Shown here in pieces: positions 42,731 to 59,100 of a stretch of DNA of 64,000 bases (positions within the stretch are counted from its first letter, which is position 1; every line of letters begins with the position of its first letter). The position numbers were made by a program, and so were the translations under genes. The stretch covers positions 10,514,746 to 10,578,745 of the forward strand of contig NC_021686.1 of the NCBI RefSeq assembly GCF_000247815.1. Reading direction: 5' to 3'. The notes below the pieces were generated by a model. That model was not told where the DNA came from, did no database searches, and worked only from the letters and a program-made list of their open reading frames with translations. Source of the stretch: Ficedula albicollis (lineage: Eukaryota; Chordata; Aves; Passeriformes; Muscicapidae).

Positions 42731-43036
42731 GGCAAACACGGGGGAGCAAAGAGTGGGAGCAAAGCTGGCAGTGGGACCTGTGTCCCTGCCGTGGGGCAGT
42801 GAGGGGTTTGCAGCGAGCCTGAGCCCGTGGCACAGTGCTGGGATGGCAAACACGGGGGAGCAAAGAGTGGGAGCAAAGCTGGCAGTGGGACCTGTGTCCC
42901 TGCCGTGGGGCAATGAGGGGTTTGCAGCAAGCCTGAGCCCGTGGCACAGTGCTGGGACGCAGTGGGACCTGTGTCCCTGCCGTGGGGCAGTGAGGGGTTT
43001 GCAGCGAGCCTGAGCCCGTGGCACAGTGCTGGGATG
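42731..43036. repeat. 114-bp tandem repeat, two full copies and one shortened copy
   Basis: Full units start at 42731 and 42845 (GGCAAACACGGGGGAGCAAA). A third unit from about 42958 lacks roughly 35 bp at its start and resumes at GCAGTGGGACCTGTGTCCC. Copies differ by only a few bases (for example GGGGCAGTGAGG against GGGGCAATGAGG). Confidence 0.9.
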
Positions 43037-46000
43037 CGACGGGGATACTGCCAGTGTCCGTGTTGTGGCTGGGGCTGGAATCCAGCTGGAAGCTGCATGG
43101 AGCAGTCCTTCATTAGCAAAATCTGCAGAGTTTCACTGGCTACAAGTGGCATTTCATTTTGTCAACTGGCAGAAATACAAATGTCTTTTTTTTTTTTCCC
43201 CCTGTGCTAGCCATTCCGGGGAGAAATGGCTCACCTGCTCCATGGCTTTTCATGGAACAGATTATTGCTCCTGGCTGACGGTTCCTCAGGCCCAATCCTG
43301 CCTTTACTTTTCTTTCCTGGGTGAGTGGATACAAAGGTGCTGAGCTGAGAGAGCAAGACCTGCTGGGCATGGTGCAACCAACCTATGGAGGGCTGCTCCA
43401 CATTCCTGCATGGCAATGGCCAATTCTTGCCCCCATTAGCAGTTTCTGGTCCTCAGGACCTTGCTCATAGTGCCAAAAAAGCACCACAATCAAAGGATCC
43501 CAGCTGCTGTGCTCCTCCTGCCGGCAGTCAGGCTCCTTCCCTGCCCGCCCTCCCTCCTGGCCTTGCTGAAGCACAGCCAGAAACCAGAGGTGCACGGGGA
43601 TGTGCATTCCTCTATTTCCAGATAAACCCACGGCAGTGTCACAGTTCACTGCCCCTCATGCCTTCATGCTCAGCCCTTGGTCATGGAGGGTAGGTCCGAG
43701 CATCCCTCTCTCCGTCATGCAACTGCTCCTGGACATCCTTGACTGCTCTCCCAGGCTGAGATCCCCTGGAAACCCAAATATCTTTTCTTCTGCACGGGGC
43801 TGCTTTCTCCCCTGTCACAACCTCCGTGGGCGCTCCGGGGGCCAGAGCGATGCCCACAAACCCGTGCCATCCTCCCCTGCGTCTGCCGCATCCCCTGGCC
43901 CGTTGGCTTCCCAAATCCTGCCAGGACTTGGCCCTCGGCATCCCTTTGCTGGCCAACAGGGCGGCCTGGCAGAGCGGAGCAGATGGCCGCAGCGGCCGGA
44001 CCCTCGGAGGGCTGGGTGGGCTGGGAGGGCAGGAGAGAAGGGAGCCAGCTCGGCCAGAGCGTCAGGGCGAGGCGTGCCCGTGGCAAAGCTCACGGCTATT
44101 TTTAACCTGGATGGATGAGAGCTTATTTCCTGAGCTGGCTCGCACGGCCGCACGTGTGGCTCCCGCTGCTCAATGGATGGGGGGACGTGGTTTGGGTCAG
44201 CAGATGGCAACCCTGAGCCTGCAAATGGGCTTTGGTGGGAGCAGAAGTGGGAAGGGAGTGAGGTGCTGGGAGAGAGGAGCTGGTATTCCATGGGGATGTC
44301 CTGCAGTGGTGTTGTGTGGCTTGAGTTCTGTGTGTCTTGCTGGGCTCTGCATCCATCAGCCTCAGGCCTTTCTCAGCTTGTACTTCCAAGTCTCAGTTAT
44401 CACACTGGGACCTACGATGGGGCTCCAAGCCTATTTCCCCCTATGGTATTTCCTCCTCTCTCCAGACCCCTAGCTAGCTCTGGACCATAGGAGAATGGAA
44501 ATCCACATGGACAAAGGTAAAAAATAAGGAGACTCCCTTTTCCTGGGATAATGTCCAGCAGTTTATTTCCGAAATCATTCCGGGGGAAGAGAGAGAAGGG
44601 ACAAATGAATGGCAGGGCAATTTTAAACATAACCCGTAACAGCGCAATGCAACATCCCCCAGCACCCCACCTTCCTCCTGCTGCAAAACCGACTGGAGCA
44701 AATGGGCAAGATGCCCATGGGAGCAAACCCCTGCCCTGCAGGGTTTGTGAACAACCCTGCACTTTCTGTTGCTCAGCAAACCCAGTTCTCTCGAAATCCC
44801 ACCCTCTCCAGGTTTTTGGAAGGGCTGGAGGGTGGTGGGCTGTGTCCCCACGGTGGGACAGGGTGGTGGCACCCATCCGAGCAGCCCGGTGCCACGGGGA
44901 GGACGGGTGACTTAGCACGTTTCCCCATCGCCGCTCCCGCACCTCCCCCTCGGCCTGTTCCTCTGGGAGCCCTGACATTAATGCAGCGGGAGTGGGGGAT
45001 TTATGGGAGGCAGCCCTCCAATCGGGCCATCCGTCTTGATTAAATTAGCCCTAATGGCTGGTGCTGACTCGCTGCTGGCCCTGCGCAGCCGCGCTGCGGC
45101 CGCTGGCGAGGGGCTCGACCCCGCGGCTGCACCCCTCGTTTTATCCCCTCGTCCTCCTTCCCTCACTTGAACAATTCCTAACAGAGTGGCCACACGTGGC
45201 CTGGGCCATCCTGGCTGGAGCTGTTCCCCACGGGACATGGGGGTCCCCAGGGCTGTGGTCCTGCACTGACAGAAGGGGACAACGAGCTTCTCCCCAGCCC
45301 TGGTGGGAAAACGTAGGGAGCTTCTGCCCAAAAGCAGAGGGAATCTGGGGCTTGCTGCGATGGAAGTCTCAGGCTATCCATTTGCATTTCCTGTGGCAAA
45401 CTGAGGAGAGAGGGATAAGCCACCAGCATGGTCAGTTGTGGCTGCCCAGTTCCACCTAGCCCTCCCAGCCAGCCCCAGTCTTGGACTGGGAACCCTGAAG
45501 TTGTTCCCCTCACCCCAGTGGGTGCCCCTGGCCGTGGCCAGCCTCCCAGCCCAGCTCTGCAGCCAATCTTTGGGTGCATTAATGGTGTTTATTTTTGAAA
45601 GGAGTGTAAGGAACTTTGGTCTGGCACCTGGGCATTGGGGCAGGGAGGTATTTGGGAGGTGTTCCATGGGTATGGTGAGGTGACAGCAGAGGAGGCATCA
45701 GGGAGGAACAAGCTGGTGTGGGGGGGCCTGCCTGACAGAAAGGAACAGTGTTTTGGAGTCAGGTTGTCCCTGGGTGGTCTTGCACAAGACCACCATGCCC
45801 AGTGTGTGAGCTGGTGTCCCCTCTGACCTGCAAATCCCAAATCCCTGCTGCTAACTGAGTATCCATCAGGGCTGGGGCAAGGCCCTGCAGTGCTTTTCAT
45901 CCTGCGATTTTGGTGTTGGGTAAAATTCAGCGAGTCTGAGGTTTGTGGAATGGGGTGAGACGGGACAAGGCAATGTGGAGAGGGGAGTGGAGGCAGCACT

Positions 46001-46293
46001 GGGAGCACTGCCCTGAGGTGCTCTGGTGTCTGGAGTGTTTGGGAGCAGTGTGGGAACAACGCTCCATCTCGGGAGATCACTGCTCCAGGATGCTGTCGAA
46101 GGGAAGAGGGAGGAATTGCTGGTCCCAAACGTGTGGTGGGAGACAAGGAAAAGTGAGGGAGAGGCTGCCGAAGGGCAGGGAGGGAGGCAGCCTCTTCATG
46201 TGCTGTGTTCTGGGGGCTTTATGTTTTCTCTGTGACCTGCCAGCTCGTGACAGCCACGCAGAGCAGCGCCGAGCATCGCTGGCGAGGCTGGAG

Positions 46294-46295
<2 letters not shown>
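43037..46295. other. Intergenic sequence with CpG-rich patches
   Basis: No gene recognised. CpG-rich patches lie at about 43810-44160 and 45060-45140. The first contains a MEF2-type site (44096). The second follows an AT-rich patch with a CCAATCGG box and TTAAATTAGCCCTAATGG. They may be regulatory elements of the gene downstream. Confidence 0.45.
44096..44105. promoter_or_regulatory. MEF2 consensus site in CpG-rich patch
   Basis: CTATTTTTAA is a perfect MEF2 consensus and the same 10-mer as at 17626. It is flanked by CG-rich sequence, with a CACGTG E-box-type motif about 50 bp downstream. The function is inferred only. Confidence 0.25.
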
Positions 46296-46369
<74 letters not shown>

Positions 46370-46390
46370 TTTTTTTTTTTTTTTTTTTTT
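46296..46390. repeat. Homopolymer block C74-T21
   Basis: 74 C (46296-46369) followed directly by 21 T (46370-46390). The C run is almost the same length as the one in the MAP2K3 intron (73) and also abuts an A/T homopolymer. Confidence 0.92.
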
Positions 46391-46899
46391 CAACAAAGCC
46401 CTGTGAATCCCCAAAAAAGGAGCAGGCAGCAGCCCTGGGATCTCGCGGGTGACCGAGTGTGGAGGAAGTGTAGCAAAAATTACAGACGGTGGCTGGTTTG
46501 CATCTCGCTCTGGCTGGGAGCCAGCCGGGGTTGTGAGCCCACTGCAGCATCCCTGTGCCTCCCGGTCCCCTCCACGGGGAAACAGGCTGCCAGAGCAAGG
46601 TTTCACTCTGACCCTCTCCAAAAAGGCCTTGCTATTATAAGGATAGTGTGACCTGGAGACACCTAAAGCCTCCCAAACAGCTTAAAATAATGCTCACTAC
46701 CTAAAGAAACAAACTTGGACTCCAGTCAACCTTAAAAAAAAAAAAAATCCCCGCCTGCAATAAAAAAAAGTAGCTCTAATTCTCAGCCCTCCCTCTACCC
46801 CCATCTCCTCCCCACACACGCAGCCCCCTGCCCCTTAACCCATCCCAAAGTGAAGCCGTCAGGGACGCTGTCCCACCATCGATTTTTCATGGAAGGTGC
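46391..46899. other. Intergenic sequence upstream of candidate exon
   Basis: Mixed sequence with a 14-base A run near 46733. No TATA box or coding exon recognised. Confidence 0.45.
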
Positions 46900-47367
46900 C
46901 CGGGAAGGACGGTGATGGACTGGGGGCCGCTGCCCCCCGAGCAGCTGAGGAGCTGAAATGGATCCATCGGGAAAGGATTGATGCTTCCCTCTTCTGGGGC
47001 TGCCGGAGCCGGGCTAGAAAAAGCCAGAGGAAGCCATCAAGGTAGAGGAGAGGAAGCGAGGAAGAAGAAGAGGAAGAAGAAGAAGGGGCGAAGGGCTGGG
47101 GCGAAGCAGCCATTAGGAAAGTGCTGATGCAGAGGTTCCCTCGTGTCTACGGGCAGAGTTGGAGGAGTTGCTGTTCGCGGACAAAGGCAGCAGGAGGGAG
47201 TGGAGCTTTGTGGAAGCCGGAGCCTGTCTCACTGGGTGTCTGTGTTTCATTCCCTGTCAAAAGCCTGGGAGCTGGGGGGAAAAAAAAAAGCAGGGAAGCG
47301 GCGAGCTGCAGCGCTCGCTCAGGATCAGATAGCAAGAAAACCAATAGCGGCGAGAAAAAAAAAAAAA

Positions 47368-47400
<33 letters not shown>

Positions 47401-47981
47401 AAACCAACCCACATCAACCAACCAACCCACCCACCCTCCACGCTGAGGCTGGAACAGGCAGGTCCCTGCCAACTCCACAGCACGCAGCAAGCAGGGAAGA
47501 AGGGAAGAAGTGCACCCTCCCCGGGCAGGAGCGGAGTTGAGCCCGAAGGATATTTGATGACACTTTGGCAACGATGGGTCCCCCAGCATCTTCCAGAGCC
47601 CATTTGAGGGTGAAGGCTCCGAAAGCGCAGAGGGAGTTTGAAGCTAAATTCACCTGAGTCTGGATCTCTTGGCTGCTGGGATTTATCTATTTTTCTTTTT
47701 TTTTTCTCCACGGGGAAATCGAACCAAGAAAAAACAGCGTGTTTGCCTTTTTTTTTTTTCTTTTAATCTCCCTCCTTTTATTTTATTTTTTTTTTTTTTT
47801 TCTTTTGGAAGAAGATATTTTTCTTTCTCCCTGTGGTTGGAATGGAGGGGTTGGGTCTGTGCCTACGAAGCAGCAGCCGAACGTCGGTCCTGGGAGAAAC
47901 CCGAGTGGATGTGGGGTGCCCTGCCAGCTAACTCTCCAGGAGCTGCAGCCCCACGGCCGGAGGGGCTGGATGCAGTGAGAG
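46900..47981 (+). other. Candidate 5' non-coding exon, possibly of KCNJ12
   Basis: A G-rich and purine-rich stretch containing several CG dinucleotides ends in a near-perfect splice donor, GAGAG/GTAAGTGCC, at 47981. In mammals MAP2K3 is followed in the same orientation by KCNJ12 (inward-rectifier K+ channel Kir2.2), which has non-coding 5' exons before one coding exon. Position, orientation and donor fit such an exon, but there is no coding sequence to confirm it, and the start is arbitrary. It carries an A22-(GA)12 tract and long T runs, which is unusual for a 5' UTR. It could equally be a lncRNA exon or chance. Confidence 0.25.
47355..47400. repeat. A22 followed by (GA)12
   Basis: 22 A (47355-47376) run straight into 12 copies of GA (47377-47400), then a CCAACCCA-type cytosine/adenine-rich tail. 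It is a pure purine tract. Confidence 0.92.
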
Positions 47982-54822
<6,841 letters not shown>

Positions 54823-54823
54823 C

Positions 54824-55135
54824 CTTTCCTTTCCTTTCCTTTCCTTTCCTTTCCTTTCCTTTCCTTTCCTTTCCTTTCCTTTCCTTTCCTTTCCTTTCCT
54901 TTCCTTTCCTTTCCTTTCCTTTCCTTTCCTTTCCTTTCCTTTCCTTTCCTTTCCTTTCCTTTCCTTTCCTTTCCTTTCCTTTCCTTTCCTTTCCTTTCCT
55001 TTCCTTTCCTTTCCTTTCCTTTCCTTTCCTTTCCTTTCCTTTCCTTTCCTTTCCTTTCCTTTCCTTTCCTTTCCTTTCCTTTCCTTTCCTTTCCTTTCCT
55101 TTCCTTTCCTTTCCTTTCCTTTCCTTTCCTTTCCT
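54824..55135. repeat. Perfect (TTTCC)n pentanucleotide array, about 62 copies
   Basis: About 312 bp of TTTCC on the plus strand (GGAAA on the minus strand). It is followed by a degenerate pyrimidine-rich tail to about 55225 (CTCTTTTTTTTTCTCTCTCC and similar). It is a homopurine/homopyrimidine tract. Confidence 0.96.
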
Positions 55136-55550
55136 CTTTTTTTTTCTCTCTCCCCCCTCTCATCTCTTTTTCCCTTCTGTTTTTTTTCTGGTTTTCCTTT
55201 TCCCCTTTCCCTTCCTTTCATCTCCATGTTCCCAGCCCCCCAGGCAGCTGCAGGTGTGTGGGGTCCAGGTGACCAAAGAGGCCACACCATCACTCACATC
55301 CTCACTCCTCGTGTTTTCCAGCATTGGGGGCACAGGGGGAATTTTTGGTGCTTTCAGCCCCAGGGAGGGGGTGCCACCTGTGAGGGAACTTGTGGTCAGA
55401 GTGTCCCTAGCATGATTTGCCTGCTGAGCTGCCGGAGCAAAGGCTTTTCCTTAATGAGCTGGTGCTGGTCTGCTCGTTAATGATGTGGAGCGGCGCCATC
55501 GCCAGACAATTACCGAGTGTCCCAGGCTCTAACAAGGGCACAGAGCCGGC

Positions 55551-56104
55551 TGTGGGGTGCTGTGGGATCTGTGGGGTCTGTGGGGTGCTGTGGGGTGCTG
55601 CAGGATGCTGTGGGGTGCTGTGGGGTGCTGCAGGATGCTGTGGGGTGCTGTGGGATGCTGTGGGGTGCTGTGGGGTGCTGCAGGATGCTGCGGGGTGCTG
55701 CGGGGTGCTGTGGGGTGCTGTGGGATGCTGTGGGATGCTGCGGGGTGCTGTGGGATGCTGCGGGGTGCTGCGGGATGCTGTGGAGTGCTGTGGGATGCTG
55801 TGGAGTGCTGTGGGATGCTGTAGGATGCTGCGGGATGCTGTGGGATATTGTGGAGTGCTGTGGGATGCTGTGGGATGCTGCGGGGTGCTGTGGGATGCTG
55901 CGGGGTGCTGCGGGATGCTGTGGAGTGCTGTGGTGCTGTGGAGTGCTGTGGGGTGCTGCGGGATGCTGTGGAGTGCTATGGGGTGCTGTGGGGTGCTGTG
56001 GAGTGCTATGGGGTGCTGTGGGGTGCTGTGGAGTGCTGTGGGATGCTGTGGGGTGCTGTGGGGTGCTGCGGGATGCTGCGGGATGTGTGGGATGCTGTGG
56101 GATA
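55551..56104. repeat. Decamer minisatellite (TGGGGTGCTG and variants)
   Basis: About 55 units of 10 bp, mostly TGGGGTGCTG, TGGGATGCTG, TGGAGTGCTG, CGGGGTGCTG and CAGGATGCTG. Variants are intermixed and a few units have indels (near 55930 and 56085), so this is an older, diversified array, unlike the perfect arrays nearby. Its open frames exist because the 30-bp multiple contains no stop. Confidence 0.94.
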
Positions 56105-59100
56105 CGAGCACAGAGTGGGGCTGTGCCTGGTCACCCACCCGGGAGCACCAGTGACCCGCCCCACCACCACCCACAGCGCTGCCTCCTCCGCCTCCTCTTC
56201 CTCCCCCTCCCCAGAATGGCCAAGAGTCACGCAGGACATTGTCACACTTGGTGAGGACACGGGGCCGTGTGATGCCTGCCTTCGCTTGTGCAATGGCGTT
56301 TATTCACTAATTAGCAAAATCTGGCAGCCCACACCGTTCTCCCAGTCATTAATTATTATTAATTATTTGTTATTCAAATAGGGTTGAGGAGCACAGGCTG
56401 AAGGCAGCACAAACACAAACAGTCCCGGGCCCAGGTGTTTATGTAACAACTCCTGGAGCCACCCGGGCTTCGTGTGCTGTGCCCTGGAGCTGGGGACACT
56501 GATGGCATCGGTGGCAATCGGTGCTGCAGGGCTGGTGCTGGGGGGGACTGCAGGAGTGGTGGATGTGGGCTGTGATGGGGAAAACGGTGCTTTTCAGGGT
56601 GCTGGGGGATGAAGGATTGGGATGAAGGTGGTGAGGTGACCCAAGGGTGGAGGGGATGTGTTGGTGATGGGTGGCTGAGGAAGGTGGTGCTGGCAGAGGT
56701 GGGAAAGGTGATTGCTGTGTTTTGTGGGTGCTGAGGATGTTCTGTCCCATTCTTTTCCCTGTGGTCCATCCCTAGGAATGGTGTCTGTGGCGAAGTTGGG
56801 ATGTTTCACCCAAGCTGTTTCAGGAAGTGGCAGTTTCCTGTCTCCATCTCCCCAGCTGCATGGTGGATGGGGCTGGAACCCACCCATGCATCCCTCCCAG
56901 TCCACTGCCTGGTGCTGATGGGGCATTATTTTGGTGCTCCCCACCTTCCCCTTGCCCTCCACCTGGGGGGTCTCTGCTCCATCCACAGCTCCCTTCCCTT
57001 TGCATGCCTCTGATCTCACCACTGACCCCAAATCACACCCCTGTGTCACGGAGCAATAGCAGCAGTGGCACCGTGCCACAGGGACGCAGGCTGGCAGCAG
57101 CAGGGCCCTACCCAAGCCCTGCTTGAGCAATGGGAAAGGGAACTGAGAAAAAAATTAAAGAGAGGAAAGAATTAATAAGGATCCTGCCTCAACCACAATG
57201 GCTTTGTTTCAGGAGAGCTGATACCACACACTGGCTAACTCTGCTCCTGGGAGGGTTTTGGGAAGCAGAGAGGTTTTGGCCATGCCCAGGTGCAGATCTG
57301 GTGTGCTGTGAGTGTGGTCTTGAATGCCAGCCACGGATATTCCCTGATGTCCTGCTGCTGTCCAGCCAAGTGCTGCACCATGAGGCCACTGTTGGCATAA
57401 AGCAGAACCTTGAGAGAGTGGAGATTTGGGGGAAGAAATGTGTCCTCACGAGGCACTGCCCATCCTGCTGGGTGCTGCTGTGAAGCCATGCCCTGTCACA
57501 TGGGACATCCTGAAAGCTGGAGGGCTGCAGGCTCCTGCTGCACAGAGAATCACCCCATAGTCTGTGTATAGCTCACCCTGACTACCCTGAGCACAGAACA
57601 ACCTGTGTGTTCCTAACAATCCCCTCTTCCAAACACCAAGCTCCATGCGGATCACCTGTACATCCGTGTATATCCCTGTCTATCCCTCCCCAGCCCTGGT
57701 GTTATTTGATTTTTGCACTTCCTAGATCCTCCAGTCACCGCCCCATAAGGCTCCCTCCTTTATTTCCTCCACCCCGGGGTACTTGCCCTTTAGGGGAACA
57801 TTTCCTTAGAGCTATTCCCCACAGGGATGGGAGAGGAGCAGCACTTTGCACAAGCTGTGCTCGGAGCTGCAGCGATGTCCCGACAAAGCTCTCCCATTAT
57901 CTGTGCCTGGTGTCCGTGGGGAGCTCAGCCTCTTTTCTTCCTTCTCCGCTGCAGGAATCAGCTCTGGCTGCTGCCAGGGTTATCTCCATCCTCCAGCTTG
58001 CAGCACGCTCTGCTGCTTCCCCGTCCCTCCGAGAGCTGGGGCTCGACCCCGGCCGGGCAGCACCTGCTGCTGCAGCGGAGCGCCAGGGCTTCATTCTCCC
58101 ATCGCCAATAGAAGCCGGGAGATAAAATCAGGAGAAAATCTGGGGACTTGTGGAAGTTCCCTGCCTGCCGCCTGCGCGCTGGGGCGTGCTCTGCGCCCCA
58201 TCCTGGTGCCGAGGCCGAGCGGGGGCTACAGGCAGGGCTGAAGCCAGATGCCTGTTCCTAATAAAGCCGGGCTCCCGCCGTGAGCCGCGCTCAGCCGCGC
58301 CCGCTCCAGATGAGAGCGGCGGGGAATCGCCGGCCGGACCCGCGGTGCGTGCGAAAAGCAGCTGAAGGTGAAAGGACCTTACATCCGTGCGCCGGCCCTG
58401 ATTTGTGAGATAAGGATGCTCTAAGGAGCATTTTGCCCCCGTGGGGTGCTCGGGGGGCTTCGGGGGGCGCAGCAGGAAGGAAGCGCTCGGCGAGGACACA
58501 GCCAGCACTGCGTGCGCGTCCTTACATGTGTGCTATTTTCAGCTTGACGGGGAGCAGGCCAAGTTCTCCAACAGATTGAGCTGGGAGCTGAAATCCTCCT
58601 CTCCTCCTCCCCACTGCCCAGCACCCGCTGCCTGCAGGCACGGCGGGTCCGAGAGCGCCCCGGGCACCGCGTTCTGCTCCGCGCTCCGTGTTCCCGTCCG
58701 GAGCGGAGCGCACCCTGCTCTCTCTCCCAGCGGTGCTGCTGCCCCACCTCGTAGCAAGGACACAGGATCTGACTCTCCTGTGGCTGTAGCTTCTCCCTTC
58801 CCCACTTTGGGCTGGTCCAGACACCTCCCCCAGCATCCTCCCAAACCCAACCCCAGCCCATCACGGATCTCCAGCATCACCTGCCTTTGGCTTCGCTCAC
58901 ACACATTCCCGCCTGCTCCGTCCTTGCTTTTTTTCCCAAGCAGAAAACATCCCTCCTCCCCTCATTGCTCCTTTTCCCGAATTCCCCCTTCCTCACCCCT
59001 ATCACTGTGACCCCCCCCCTAGAAGTACAGCCATGTCCTCACCCTTTTTGAAATGCAGGAAAGAAATCCGTGTGCAGCTTACTGTCTCAGCACCCTCTAA

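Noticed and set aside
42731..43036. Possible CRISPR-like spaced repeats
   Set aside because: Repeat units are contiguous 114-bp tandem copies without distinct spacers, in a vertebrate genome.
55407..56254. Frames of 245-255 codons through the decamer repeat
   Set aside because: Three 10-bp units make 30 bp without a stop, so long frames are expected; no conserved protein flanks them.
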